From: Caryophanales bacterium UBA4691
GTDB lineage: Bacteria > Bacillota_I > Bacilli_A > RFN20 > CAG-826
Assembly: GCA_002404865.1 (NCBI GenBank)
Contig: DHKP01000020.1
Span: 1-45,704 of the forward strand
Reading direction: 5' to 3'
Length of the DNA: 45,704 bases
Positions 17,654-26,321 of this stretch are shown piece after piece. The position numbers and the translations under genes are program-made. The notes beneath the pieces are model-generated. The model saw only the letters and a program-made list of their open reading frames with translations, ran no database searches and had not been told where the DNA came from. The first letter of the stretch is position 1. Each line of letters starts with the position of its first letter.

Positions 17654-18634
17654 CTATCTCTCCTTCGTTAATTCATTGGCTAAGTGATCAAGCAGCAACG
17701 CTGGCGATAGATTTAATTCTAACTCTCCTCGCACATTCAAGATGGAACGGAGCCCATTTTCTGGATGATGGACAGTGGAGAGCAAGGGCTCTATCAAATC
17801 GCTATAACTAGTTAAATCACCTTTTTGTTTGTATGAGAGTGCGATTAAATCGTGATAGGCCAAAGAAAGCATGTCAAGGAAATAGCGACATCCTTCTTTT
17901 GTGGTGGTAAGTTCTACGATTTCCTTTTCAAAATGGTAGGTGCATTCTTCTTTTGAGCCGCTTAACGATTGAAGAGCGATGAGAAAAGCGCTTTTTGCGC
18001 GTTTGTAGCTTTCGGTTTCCTTTTCAGCGGCGATGATATCGCTAGAATTGCAAAAGTGAGCGAGAAGCTCAGCATCGCCTCTATCTACCCCGTTATCCAT
18101 CGCTTCTTTAATGACTTCCTCAATCGGAAGTAGAAGTAGGCGCATCGTTTCGCAGCGGCTAATGATCGTCGGAAGTATCCGAGAAGGGTTTTGGCTCGTT
18201 AAAATCGCATAGCAATTATCAGTTGGCTCTTCTAGAAACTTTAAAAGTGCGTTGACGGCTTCTTGCGTCATGTTTTCCACTTGATGGATGATATAGACCA
18301 TGACGCCTTTTGCTTCGTTTGGGGTTTTGGAAAAGTCATTTACGATTGACGCAACGTCGTCTTTTTTAATTGAGCCTACGCTCCCATCTAAGAAAAGAAG
18401 GTCTGTATAAAGATTATGCTCAACGCGCTCGCAGGTAGGGCAAGTCTCGTCCGCTAAAGGAGAGGGGTGGTCGCACAAAAGTGACTTTGCAATAAAATAC
18501 GCCGTTTCTTTTAATGGGGCTCCGCTTTCACCAACTAGCAAATAGGCGTGTGAAACCTTTTTATGCGAAAAAGCCTCGAAAAGGGATTTATATAACAAAG
18601 GCTGATGTTTTTCTAAAAAAGCCGAGAAAAGCAT
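17654..18634 (-). CDS. holB: DNA polymerase III delta' subunit
   Basis: This 326-residue protein is the clamp-loader delta' subunit, an AAA+ fold with the Zn-binding cysteines LLCDHP and CPTCERV. The nucleotide-binding loop reads GESGAPLKET, lacking the Walker A lysine-threonine pair, as expected for a non-ATPase delta' subunit. The segment NALLKFLEEP and the arginine-finger region ISRCETM are present. It overlaps tmk by one base. It acts with DnaX, encoded by the first gene of the same operon, to load the sliding clamp. Confidence 0.88.
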   Translation of the reverse strand: MLFSAFLEKHQPLLYKSLFEAFSHKKVSHAYLLVGESGAPLKETAYFIAKSLLCDHPSPLADETCPTCERVEHNLYTDLLFLDGSVGSIKKDDVASIVNDFSKTPNEAKGVMVYIIHQVENMTQEAVNALLKFLEEPTDNCYAILTSQNPSRILPTIISRCETMRLLLLPIEEVIKEAMDNGVDRGDAELLAHFCNSSDIIAAEKETESYKRAKSAFLIALQSLSGSKEECTYHFEKEIVELTTTKEGCRYFLDMLSLAYHDLIALSYKQKGDLTSYSDLIEPLLSTVHHPENGLRSILNVRGELELNLSPALLLDHLANELTKER

Positions 18635-19254
18635 TACTTTTTCATCCTCTTCATGATTTCTTCATATGCTTCTTCCGCGACGTTTTTTGGGTCTAAACTT
18701 GCGTCAATTCTCACAATGCGATTTGGGAAGCGATTGGCTAGCGTTTCAAAAGAATCATAGACCTTTTTGTGGAAAGACATTTTTTCGACGTCGAGGCGAT
18801 TGACTTCTCTTGACGAATTCGCCTCGATTCTTTTTAAACCGGTTTCCGGTTTTAATTCGAAAAAAATCGTAAGGTCAGGCAGCAAACCGTTTGTCGCATA
18901 TTGATTTAATTCATACACTTTATCAATTCCAAGCCCTCTAGCACCACCTTGGTAGGCTAAAGAGGAGTCGAGGAATCTATCGCATACGACTATTTTGCCC
19001 GACTTTAAGGCTGGAATGATTTTTTCGACAATATGCTGACGGCGACTTGCGGCATATAAAAGTGCTTCCGTCATCGGATCCATCGCAACGTTCTTTTTGT
19101 CCAATATGACGTTTCGAATTTCTTCCGCAATCGGCGTTCCACCTGGTTCACGTGTCAAAATAACGTCGTATCCTAATTCTTTTAGCCTTGGGACAATCGT
19201 TTTGATTGCGGTGCTTTTTCCGGAACCTTCTCCGCCTTCTAGCGTGATGAACAT
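18634..19254 (-). CDS. tmk: Thymidylate kinase
   Basis: This 206-residue protein has the P-loop GGEGSGKST near residue 8, the DRF motif in CDRFLDSSLAYQGGARG, and REPGGTPIAE. All are typical of bacterial dTMP kinase, which makes dTDP for DNA synthesis. Start and stop overlap the neighbouring recR and holB genes by one base each, so translation is coupled. Length is normal. Confidence 0.93.
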   Translation of the reverse strand: MFITLEGGEGSGKSTAIKTIVPRLKELGYDVILTREPGGTPIAEEIRNVILDKKNVAMDPMTEALLYAASRRQHIVEKIIPALKSGKIVVCDRFLDSSLAYQGGARGLGIDKVYELNQYATNGLLPDLTIFFELKPETGLKRIEANSSREVNRLDVEKMSFHKKVYDSFETLANRFPNRIVRIDASLDPKNVAEEAYEEIMKRMKK

Positions 19255-19850
19255 TATAATTTCCTCCTGCCTTCAAAGGCTTTTGATAGCGTTAAAGAAT
19301 CTGTGTAATCAAGATTTGCGCCCATGGGAAGCCCATATCCTAATCGTGTCACAAGCACATTTTTGTTTTCGAGCAGCTTAGCGATGTATAAGCCGGTTGT
19401 TTGCCCGTCTAGAGTTGGGCTAATGGCGATGATGATCTCTTTTGGGCGTTCGTTATCGACGCGGTGGAGCAAAGAAGCAATAGCGATATCATCACTTCCT
19501 ATGCCTTTAGAGGCACTGATTAATCCCCCTAGAACATGATACAAGCCATGGTAGGAATTCATTTTTTCAATGGCTAAGACGTCTTTATAGTCACTTACCA
19601 CCACAATCGTAGAATGGTCGCGAGTCCCATCATCGCAAATCGGGCACTCTTCTCCTTCAACGTAAAGTCCGCATGTTGGGCATTTTCGAATTTTGCTTCC
19701 CACATCAATCAAGGCTTTCGCGAATTGCTCTCTTGATTCGTTTTTCATGTTTAAAACGGCGTAGGCCATACGCTCAGCCGACTTTGTGCCGACACCAGGG
19801 AGCTTCGAAAAGCTATCTACTAAGGAAACAATCGAAGGAAGTTCTTTCAT
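19254..19850 (-). CDS. recR: Recombination mediator RecR
   Basis: This 198-residue protein has the N-terminal helix-hairpin-helix region (LPGVGTKSAERMAY), the four-cysteine zinc finger (CPTCGLYVEGEECPIC) and a Toprim domain with VVSDYKDVLAIE. RecR works with RecO to load RecA at gaps. The gene begins six bases after the stop of ebfC without an obvious Shine-Dalgarno sequence, so it may depend on coupling to ebfC. Confidence 0.93.
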   Translation of the reverse strand: MKELPSIVSLVDSFSKLPGVGTKSAERMAYAVLNMKNESREQFAKALIDVGSKIRKCPTCGLYVEGEECPICDDGTRDHSTIVVVSDYKDVLAIEKMNSYHGLYHVLGGLISASKGIGSDDIAIASLLHRVDNERPKEIIIAISPTLDGQTTGLYIAKLLENKNVLVTRLGYGLPMGANLDYTDSLTLSKAFEGRRKL

Positions 19851-19856
19851 GAATAA

Positions 19857-20159
19857 TTAAAAAGGAAAGCCGGTTCTGCCGGTGATTTTTTGTTCAATTT
19901 CCTCAGACGCTTTTTGGACTTCTTCTAAGGCTTCATTAATGGCCATAGCGATTGTGTCTTGGAGAAGTTCAACGTTACTTGGATCGACCGCGTCCTTATC
20001 AATAGAGATCGACGAAACGGTTTTATCACCTTTTACGATGACTTCTACCATTCCTGCTTTCCCTACTTTGAACTCCTTGTTTGCAAGTTCTTCTTGCGCT
20101 TTGGCGAGCTCACGTTGCATTTTCTGAGCTTGCATTAGCATTTGCTGCATTTGATTCAT
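19857..20159 (-). CDS. ebfC: YbaB/EbfC nucleoid-associated protein
   Basis: This 100-residue protein has the family pattern: a Met/Gln-rich N-terminal helix (MNQMQQMLMQAQKMQRELA), the strand segment AGMVEVIVKGDK and a C-terminal helix ending TGRTGFPF. EbfC binds DNA as a dimer and is normally encoded between dnaX and recR, as here. AAGGAG precedes the ATG at a normal distance. Confidence 0.93.
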   Translation of the reverse strand: MNQMQQMLMQAQKMQRELAKAQEELANKEFKVGKAGMVEVIVKGDKTVSSISIDKDAVDPSNVELLQDTIAMAINEALEEVQKASEEIEQKITGRTGFPF

Positions 20160-20173
20160 GGTATTCTCCTTTT

Positions 20174-21988
20174 TTATTTTGGTAAATTGATTTGAATCGA
20201 CGCTTTTTCTGGAAGGCGATTCAATTGCTGCAAATTATAGAAATAATTAAGGACGCGGCTCTTTTCTTCCGGGTCAAGCGCGTAGACAAACACTTTTCTT
20301 CCAAGAAGCTCCGCAATCATTTCTTCTAATGTTTGCTGATTGGCTTTGATGTTTGCTTTCTTCCTTAGTTTTGCAAAGTCAGTGGCTAAGATAAGCGCTT
20401 CTTTTGATAAGCAAAGGAGGTGGGAGCTAGACAATAGCGTCGCGAACGGCCCTAAGTCAGGGTCTTCACGGAGAGAATCGAATTCCTTCCATTTGGCCAG
20501 GAGCTCTTTTCTTTCTTGTTTATCGCCAAGCACCATGATTTTTACGATGTCATCATCGCTCATGATATACGTATCTCCTTCAATTGCGATAGGAAGTTTC
20601 TTTATCTTGTCTATAGAAATTGTAGATGCTTTTGGCTTTTCTTTTATAGGAGCTGGCTTTTCATTCTTTTCTTCTATCTTGTCTTCTTCGAATAAGAAAG
20701 CCGGCGGCTCTTCTAGAGTTTGGCCGTAATCGTCATTTGCGACAATCGGTCTTTCTTCGCTAAGTAATGGCAGAGGGGTCGCCGTATTTTCTTCTTTTTT
20801 GTTTTCTAGTGGCTTTTTCGCTTCGGCTTTCTTTGGCGAAGCGGGAATTATTGTTCCTACAATAGGGTCTTTTTTAGCGATTGTAGCCTTCGGATCTATG
20901 GCTTGCTCTTGGTGCAAAGAGGTCGCAAGTTTCACTAAAGAAAGTTCGAACAAAGAACGAATGTCATTCACGTTTTTGTAACTATTTTGTGCTTGCACGA
21001 ATTCAAGCACCATTACGAGTGCATCGGTTGGCGATAAGCTTTTGGCGAGTTCTTTGGCGCCTTTTAAGGATAATTTCGTTAGCAATGTTTCATCGGTCGT
21101 TTTCGAATAAACGATGAAATCCTTGAGAATTGCAATGATATCGCTTGTTAATCTACGAATGTCAATACCGCTCGTACTATAGTTAGCGACGCGTTTCATC
21201 ACCGAACCGACATCATGAGCGGCAATTTCTTTCAGCAAATCGATTTTTTCCTCTAAGGAAGCTAAGCCGTATAAATCAAGGACGTCTTTTTCGTATAGAT
21301 GATTTCCGCTATAAGCCAAGACTTGATCCATGATGGACAGGGAATCACGCATCCCTCCGTCTGCTAAAGATACAATCGCGTTCACGCCATTTTCATCAAA
21401 GTCTGCTTTTTCGCTTTTTAGTACTTCCATGAGTTTGTTTTTCATATCAACTTCGGAGATTTTTCCGAAATCGAATCTTTGGCAGCGACTAAGAATCGTA
21501 GGCAGCACTTTATGTGGTTCCGTGGTGCAAAGAATGAAGATGACGTTTTCCGGCGGTTCTTCAAGCGTCTTTAATAAGGCGTTAAAAGCACCTGGGGTCA
21601 TCATGTGGACTTCATCGATAATGTAGACTTTGTATTTTCCTTTGATTGGGGCATATTTAACTTTATCAATGAGTTCGCGGACTTGATCAACTCCGTTATT
21701 GCTTGCAGCGTCAATCTCGATGATATCTGGATGAGAGCCTTCTGCGATTGCAATGCAATTGGTGCAGTGGCAGCATTGGTGTCCTAATCCCTCTTCGCAA
21801 TCTAATGCTTTTGCGAAAAGTCTAGCCATTGTGGTTTTTCCTGTTCCGCGTGGCCCCGCAAAAAGATAGGCATGGCCTATTTTATTTGCGCTTAATGAAT
21901 TGCGGAGGGTTTGAATGATGGCCTTTTGGCCAGCGACTTCCTCGAATGTTTGAGGACGATATTTTAAATAAAGGGAACGATATGCCAT
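20174..21988 (-). CDS. dnaX: DNA polymerase III gamma/tau subunit
   Basis: This 604-residue protein has Walker A GPRGTGKTT at residues 45-53, zinc cysteines in DCEEGLGHQCCHCTNC, Walker B IIDEVHMM and sensor motif ILSRCQRF. It is the ATPase of the clamp loader. After the collar domain, a Lys/Glu/Pro-rich linker (about 360-470) leads to a C-terminal tau-like domain, so the full-length product is tau. I saw A6 tracts in the linker but no classic A AAA AAG slip site in the right frame. The gene heads a seven-gene operon. Its -10 box TATAAT (21998-22003) lies only nine bases before the ATG. Confidence 0.93.
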   Translation of the reverse strand: MAYRSLYLKYRPQTFEEVAGQKAIIQTLRNSLSANKIGHAYLFAGPRGTGKTTMARLFAKALDCEEGLGHQCCHCTNCIAIAEGSHPDIIEIDAASNNGVDQVRELIDKVKYAPIKGKYKVYIIDEVHMMTPGAFNALLKTLEEPPENVIFILCTTEPHKVLPTILSRCQRFDFGKISEVDMKNKLMEVLKSEKADFDENGVNAIVSLADGGMRDSLSIMDQVLAYSGNHLYEKDVLDLYGLASLEEKIDLLKEIAAHDVGSVMKRVANYSTSGIDIRRLTSDIIAILKDFIVYSKTTDETLLTKLSLKGAKELAKSLSPTDALVMVLEFVQAQNSYKNVNDIRSLFELSLVKLATSLHQEQAIDPKATIAKKDPIVGTIIPASPKKAEAKKPLENKKEENTATPLPLLSEERPIVANDDYGQTLEEPPAFLFEEDKIEEKNEKPAPIKEKPKASTISIDKIKKLPIAIEGDTYIMSDDDIVKIMVLGDKQERKELLAKWKEFDSLREDPDLGPFATLLSSSHLLCLSKEALILATDFAKLRKKANIKANQQTLEEMIAELLGRKVFVYALDPEEKSRVLNYFYNLQQLNRLPEKASIQINLPK

Positions 21989-21997
21989 ATGTTATAG

Positions 21998-22003
21998 ATT
22001 ATA
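21998..22003 (-). promoter_or_regulatory. -10 box of dnaX
   Basis: Read on the minus strand, TATAAT lies nine bases upstream of the dnaX ATG at 21988, and no Shine-Dalgarno lies between. The gap to the palindrome at 22018-22033 is 14 bases. No good -35 hexamer is visible 16-18 bases upstream; the palindrome occupies that place. Confidence 0.5.
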
Positions 22004-22017
22004 GCCTTGTGTTGCCT

Positions 22018-22033
22018 TTCTAACTAGTTAGAA
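22018..22033. promoter_or_regulatory. 16-bp perfect palindrome between dnaX and prfA
   Basis: TTCTAACTAGTTAGAA is identical to its reverse complement. It sits exactly 14 bases from the -10 box of dnaX on one side and 14 bases from that of prfA on the other, covering the -35 region of both promoters. It could be a shared operator or a symmetric pair of -35 elements. Confidence 0.6.
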
Positions 22034-22044
22034 CATACCTCAAG

Positions 22045-22053
22045 TGCTATAAT
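22045..22053 (+). promoter_or_regulatory. Extended -10 promoter of prfA
   Basis: TGCTATAAT is an extended -10 element (TGn plus consensus TATAAT) ending 21 bases before the prfA ATG. A Shine-Dalgarno-like AGAGGACA lies between. The palindrome at 22018-22033 covers the -35 position. Confidence 0.6.
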
Positions 22054-22074
22054 CGCTCCGCAAGAGGACAAGTT

Positions 22075-23163
22075 ATGGAAGAAAGCATGCGCAAACGCTT
22101 AGAAACGACAAAAAAACGCTACGAGGAAATCGAACAAGAACTCGGTACGGAAGATTTTTCGAATAACGTCCCTAAATTAACCGCTTTATCAAAGGAACAA
22201 GCCTCTTTACGCGATGCGTATGAAGCCTATAGCCGCTATTTAAAATTAGAAAGCAACGCTAACGAAGCCAACGAGATGGCGAATAGTTCTGATCCTGAAC
22301 TCGCTGAATTAGGGAAAGAAGAAAAGAAAAATTGCGAAGAAGAGATGATTAAAATTGAATCAGCGCTTCATGAGCTGCTTTTACCAAAAGACCCAAATGA
22401 CTCGAAGAATATTATTGTGGAAATTCGTGGGGCTGTTGGGGGAGACGAAGCGAACATTTTCGCTGGTGATTTATTAAGAATGTACACTCGTTATGCTGAA
22501 AAAGAAGGCTGGAAGATTCAATTTCTTGATGGGGAAGAAGGTGCAGCGGGTGGCTATTCCTATGTCTCCTTTATGGTAAAGGGCGAAAACGTTTATTCCA
22601 AACTCAAATTCGAAAGCGGTGCCCACCGCGTTCAACGCGTCCCCAAAACGGAAGCAAGCGGTAGAATTCATACGTCCACTGCAACGGTTTTAGTCATGCC
22701 TGAAGCGGAAGAGGTTGACGTTCACATTAATCCTGCCGATTTAAAAATCGACACTTATCGTAGCCAAGGGGCGGGAGGACAAAACGTTAACAAAACCGAA
22801 TCCGCTGTTCGAATCACTCACATCCCAACCGGAATTGTTGTTTCTTGTCAAACCGAAAAGGCTCAACTTCAAAACAAAGAAATCTGTATGCGCATGATTC
22901 GTGCGAAAGTAAAGGCGCATTATCAAGAAATCGAAGATAGCGCTCGTGCAAGTGAAAGAAAGCTCAAAGTTGGAACCGGGGAACGCTCTGAAAAAATCAG
23001 AACATACAATTACCCTCAAAACCGTGTCACCGATCACCGCATCGGCTTCACCACCAATACCCTTGACCGCGTTATGGAAGGCGAACTCGACGACATTATC
23101 GCGGCTTTGATTCATTTTGATCAAGAACAGAAATTGCTCGAAGAGGAACAAAAGAATGGCTAG
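22075..23163 (+). CDS. prfA: Peptide chain release factor 1
   Basis: This 362-residue protein has the GGQ catalytic motif at residues 234-236 (GAGGQNVNK), the domain 1 segment GAVGGDEANIFA, and the codon-recognition region RVPKTEASGRIHTS. In that region PKT takes the place of the PxT tripeptide of RF1, so it should read UAA and UAG. Its stop overlaps the start of prmC, whose product methylates the GGQ glutamine. This gives a sensible pairing, also found in B. subtilis. Confidence 0.93.
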   Translation: MEESMRKRLETTKKRYEEIEQELGTEDFSNNVPKLTALSKEQASLRDAYEAYSRYLKLESNANEANEMANSSDPELAELGKEEKKNCEEEMIKIESALHELLLPKDPNDSKNIIVEIRGAVGGDEANIFAGDLLRMYTRYAEKEGWKIQFLDGEEGAAGGYSYVSFMVKGENVYSKLKFESGAHRVQRVPKTEASGRIHTSTATVLVMPEAEEVDVHINPADLKIDTYRSQGAGGQNVNKTESAVRITHIPTGIVVSCQTEKAQLQNKEICMRMIRAKVKAHYQEIEDSARASERKLKVGTGERSEKIRTYNYPQNRVTDHRIGFTTNTLDRVMEGELDDIIAALIHFDQEQKLLEEEQKNG

Positions 23164-24019
23164 TGTTGGAGAGGTTTATAACGCTGCTTTAAAAATCGCT
23201 AAAGAATTCGATATTTCTGGGGCCGATATTCGTCGCCTTATCGCACATGATGAAGGATTTCATGAACAAATTGATGTGATTTTCAACCGCGATAAAGAAA
23301 TGAAAAGCGAGAACCTTTTCTACGCGCAATTAGAGGAATTGAAATCAGGGAAACCGGTGGAATACGTGATGCATGAAGCTTCTTTTTTGCAAAACAAGCT
23401 TTATGTGGATGAGCATGTTTTAATTCCACGAGGCGAGACAGAAGAGCTTGTCGCAAATATCACTGAAAGGATTCGTGACTATTTTGATCCACGCAATTAT
23501 CTTGTTGTCGCTGATATCGGAACAGGAAGCGGAGCGATCTCGATAGCGTTAAAACAATATTTTCCCAATTGGATGATTACTGCAACAGACATTTCTAGTG
23601 ACGCTTTAAAGGTAGCTAAACTTAATTTTGAAAAGTATAACCTTCCAATCGAAGCGTTAAAAGGCGATGCGCTTGACCCATTCATCAAAGCCAATCAAAA
23701 ATTGGATATTATCGTCTCCAATCCTCCTTATATTTTGAATCAGGAAGATGCGCAGGCTTCGGTTAGAAATTATGAACCCGCAAACGCTTTATGGCTCACT
23801 AAGTCCAATAGTGTTTACGAAAAAATATTCGCAAACGCGTATAAAGTGAAAAAGCATGCTTTATTTATTGCCTTAGAGATTTCACCGGATTTAGAAGAAT
23901 GGTTAGTAAGTCTCATGAATCAATATTTGCACGATTATACATATGAATTCGTGAGTGATTTGAATGGAATGAAACGCTTTTTGTTTGTGTTTTTGAGAGA
24001 TGAAAATGAAAACGATTAA
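23156..24019 (+). CDS. prmC: Release factor glutamine methyltransferase
   Basis: This 287-residue protein has the SAM-binding motif ADIGTGSGAISIAL and the catalytic SNPPYIL of the HemK/PrmC family. It methylates the Gln of the GGQ motif in release factors. The ATG at 23156, eight bases inside prfA, follows GAGGAA at a good distance and is preferred to the longer frame upstream. It overlaps the tsaC start by 20 bases. Confidence 0.92.
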   Translation: MASVGEVYNAALKIAKEFDISGADIRRLIAHDEGFHEQIDVIFNRDKEMKSENLFYAQLEELKSGKPVEYVMHEASFLQNKLYVDEHVLIPRGETEELVANITERIRDYFDPRNYLVVADIGTGSGAISIALKQYFPNWMITATDISSDALKVAKLNFEKYNLPIEALKGDALDPFIKANQKLDIIVSNPPYILNQEDAQASVRNYEPANALWLTKSNSVYEKIFANAYKVKKHALFIALEISPDLEEWLVSLMNQYLHDYTYEFVSDLNGMKRFLFVFLRDENEND

Positions 24020-24626
24020 ATTAAATCAAAGCGAAATTGAAAAGGCCGCAGAAGTCCTTCGAAATGGTGAAATCCTTGCATTTCCCACGGAAACCGTTTA
24101 TGGCGTTGGGGTAGTTTATGACAATGAATCCGCCTTTAAAAAACTAGTCAATTTAAAAAAGAGACCGCCGAACAAGCCTTTTGCTCTTATGTGCGCTTCT
24201 CTAGAAGAAGCGCTTCGCTATGTTGATGTTAGTGAAAAATCAAAAAAAGTGATGGAGCGATTTCTCCCTGGAGAATTGACAGTCCTTGTTAACGCAAAAA
24301 AGAATCTTCCTTCTTGGGTTACATTAGGGACTAATGTTATTGGGATTCGAGTTCCTGATGACAAATACATCCGCGATTTATTTCATCTTCTAAGGAAACC
24401 TTGCCTAGTGACTTCCGCGAACCGAAGCGGTGAACCAACGAGCAAATATTATGAAGACACCTTAAGAATTTTTGATGGAGAATGCGCGGCGATTGTTAAA
24501 GGGGAGTGTAATTCCTTAATTCCTACGACAATTATTAACTTAACAAACGAGGATTCTATTTCTCTAGTGAGGGAAGGACCGATTTCTTTTGATACAATAG
24601 AGTCATTCTGGAGGAGTTACAAATGA
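24000..24626 (+). CDS. tsaC: L-threonylcarbamoyladenylate synthase (YrdC/Sua5 type)
   Basis: This 208-residue protein is a YrdC-domain enzyme: GEILAFPTETVYGVG, the KKRPPNKPF segment and VTSANRSGEPTS are the substrate-binding signatures. It makes threonylcarbamoyl-AMP for the t6A37 modification of ANN-decoding tRNAs. It is the short form without the extra Sua5 domain. A second in-frame ATG two codons on (24006) is also possible. The gene overlaps both neighbours. Confidence 0.9.
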   Translation: MKMKTIKLNQSEIEKAAEVLRNGEILAFPTETVYGVGVVYDNESAFKKLVNLKKRPPNKPFALMCASLEEALRYVDVSEKSKKVMERFLPGELTVLVNAKKNLPSWVTLGTNVIGIRVPDDKYIRDLFHLLRKPCLVTSANRSGEPTSKYYEDTLRIFDGECAAIVKGECNSLIPTTIINLTNEDSISLVREGPISFDTIESFWRSYK

Positions 24627-25060
24627 TAGTTTCACTAGGCGCTGACCATGCCGGTTTTAAATTAAAGGAAGAAATCAAAGTCCATTTATTAAGCAAAGGA
24701 TACCAAGTGCTCGACGAAGGCACGTTTGATGAAGGGCGTTGCGATTATCCTGATTTTGCCAAAAAGGCAGCCTATGACGTTATTGAAGGAAAGGCTAGCT
24801 TTGGCATTCTTTGCTGCGGCACAGGTGAAGGAATTTCTATTTCTGCGAACAAAATCAAAGGGGTACGCTGCGGGATTGGCTATGACCCAGAAGTTTCCGC
24901 GCTTACCCGTCAACACAACAATGCGAACATGATTGCTTTTGGCGCTCGTTTCATGAAAGTTGACGATGTGCTAAAAAGCGTAGACGCTTTTCTAACCACC
25001 CCATTTGAAGGCGGCCGTCATAACGCAAGAGTCGAAAAGATTAACGAACTCGAGAAATAA
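24623..25060 (+). CDS. rpiB: Ribose-5-phosphate isomerase B
   Basis: This 145-residue protein starts with GADHAGFKLKE and contains CCGTGEGISISANK and RQHNNANMIAFGAR, the RpiB/LacAB signatures including the active-site cysteine. It interconverts ribulose 5-phosphate and ribose 5-phosphate. GGAGGAG precedes the ATG. It is the last gene of the prfA operon and is followed by a terminator, mirroring the prfA-prmC-ywlC-rpiB cluster of Bacillus. Confidence 0.92.
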   Translation: MIVSLGADHAGFKLKEEIKVHLLSKGYQVLDEGTFDEGRCDYPDFAKKAAYDVIEGKASFGILCCGTGEGISISANKIKGVRCGIGYDPEVSALTRQHNNANMIAFGARFMKVDDVLKSVDAFLTTPFEGGRHNARVEKINELEK

Positions 25061-25087
25061 TCCCCTATTCATAGTGCGTGGAGAATC

Positions 25088-25116
25088 GCCATCTTCTTTA
25101 TGAAGGTGGTTTTTTC
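25088..25116 (+). terminator. Rho-independent terminator after rpiB
   Basis: GCCATCTTC (25088-25096) pairs with GAAGGTGGT (25102-25110), allowing G-U pairs, around a five-base loop. A run of six to seven T follows. This is a textbook terminator closing the prfA operon. Confidence 0.85.
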
Positions 25117-25172
25117 GTAATAAAAATGGAGAAAATTGGAAAAAAAGATGAAAACCACCCTATTAAATAGTG

Positions 25173-26321
25173 ATGGAAGAAAAATTTGTTTGTCCTCGCT
25201 GTGGGAATAAAGACCCTAAATACCTAGGAATCAAAAACGGGAAAATATATTGTAGAAGGTGTATTTCCTTTTTAGGTGAAAAAGCACCACCTTCTAGCGT
25301 TCGCCCCTCGGATGCCCCCTTACTCCTCCATTACCCCTTAAGCGAAGATCAAAGAAAAATTAGCGAGAAAATCCAAGCTAATTATTTAATGGGGATAGAC
25401 ACTTTAGTCTATGCGGTTTGCGGGGCTGGGAAAACCGAATTGAGTTATGGGGTAATCGCTTTAGCGCTCCGCAAAGGACTTCAAGTTGGTTTTGCTTTGC
25501 CTAGGCGCGATGTCGTCATTGAGCTTTATTGGCGGATTAAGGAAGCGTTCCCTGAAAACAAAGTCGTCGCGGTTTATGGAGAGCATACCTACTCTCTTAC
25601 TGGTGACATCATCATCCTAACGACCCATCAGCTATACCGTTATCCTCATTATTTCGACTTATTAATCATGGATGAGATAGACGCTTTTCCTTTTAAAGGC
25701 AACGATACTTTAATCGCAATGTATAAAGCTTCTTTAAAAGGCCCTTGCGTGATGATGAGCGCAACCCCTTCTAAAGAAATCATCCGCGAGTTTAAAAAAG
25801 AAAAGCATGACATTGTTGAGCTAAGGACGAGATTTCATAAAAAGCCGATCCCTGTTCCCCGTTTTATTTGCTTATCGCCTTTCTTTCAAAAACTATATAT
25901 AGCCAAGAAATTGCGGCAATACAAAAAAGAAAGAAAGCCCTGTTTTGTTTTTGTAAGTTCCATTGCAAAAAGCCAATCAATTTTTCAATTTCTTCGTATT
26001 TTCCAGCCGAATGGAAATTACGTTAGTAGCGCTAGAAAAGATCGAGAAGGCATCATAAATCGCTTTAAAAAAGGGAAATACGATTACTTAGTAACCACTT
26101 CGGTTTTAGAGCGAGGCGTGACCATTAAAAACCTGCAAGTTATCATTTTTGGAAGTGATGAAGCTAGTGTCTATTCCTCGAGCACTTTGATTCAAATCGC
26201 TGGTAGAGCAGGACGAAAAATGGATGCTCCAACGGGCGAGGTTATCTTTTTGGCTAGACGGAAAAATAAACCTATGGAGGATGCAAAGAATGAAATCGAA
26301 TTCTGCAACACGTTTTTGTAA
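25173..26321 (+). CDS. comFA: ComFA-like DNA helicase of the late competence operon
   Basis: This protein of 382 residues has an N-terminal zinc ribbon (CPRCG and CRRC), Walker A CGAGKTE, a DEAD-box-like DEIDAFP, MSATPS, and the C-terminal helicase lobe with TSVLERGVTIKN and QIAGRAGRK. This matches ComFA, the ATP-driven motor that helps pull single-stranded DNA through the membrane channel during transformation. The ATG at 25173 is preceded by an in-frame GTG at 25170. TATTAA lies six bases before the ATG, hinting at a leaderless mRNA. It overlaps comFC, encoded next. Confidence 0.88.
   Translation: MEEKFVCPRCGNKDPKYLGIKNGKIYCRRCISFLGEKAPPSSVRPSDAPLLLHYPLSEDQRKISEKIQANYLMGIDTLVYAVCGAGKTELSYGVIALALRKGLQVGFALPRRDVVIELYWRIKEAFPENKVVAVYGEHTYSLTGDIIILTTHQLYRYPHYFDLLIMDEIDAFPFKGNDTLIAMYKASLKGPCVMMSATPSKEIIREFKKEKHDIVELRTRFHKKPIPVPRFICLSPFFQKLYIAKKLRQYKKERKPCFVFVSSIAKSQSIFQFLRIFQPNGNYVSSARKDREGIINRFKKGKYDYLVTTSVLERGVTIKNLQVIIFGSDEASVYSSSTLIQIAGRAGRKMDAPTGEVIFLARRKNKPMEDAKNEIEFCNTFL

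Noticed and set aside
20780..20900. Programmed -1 frameshift in dnaX producing a gamma form
   Set aside because: A6 tracts exist in the linker, but the base before them and the frame do not give the A AAA AAG slip site, and the runs are too short for strong transcriptional slippage.
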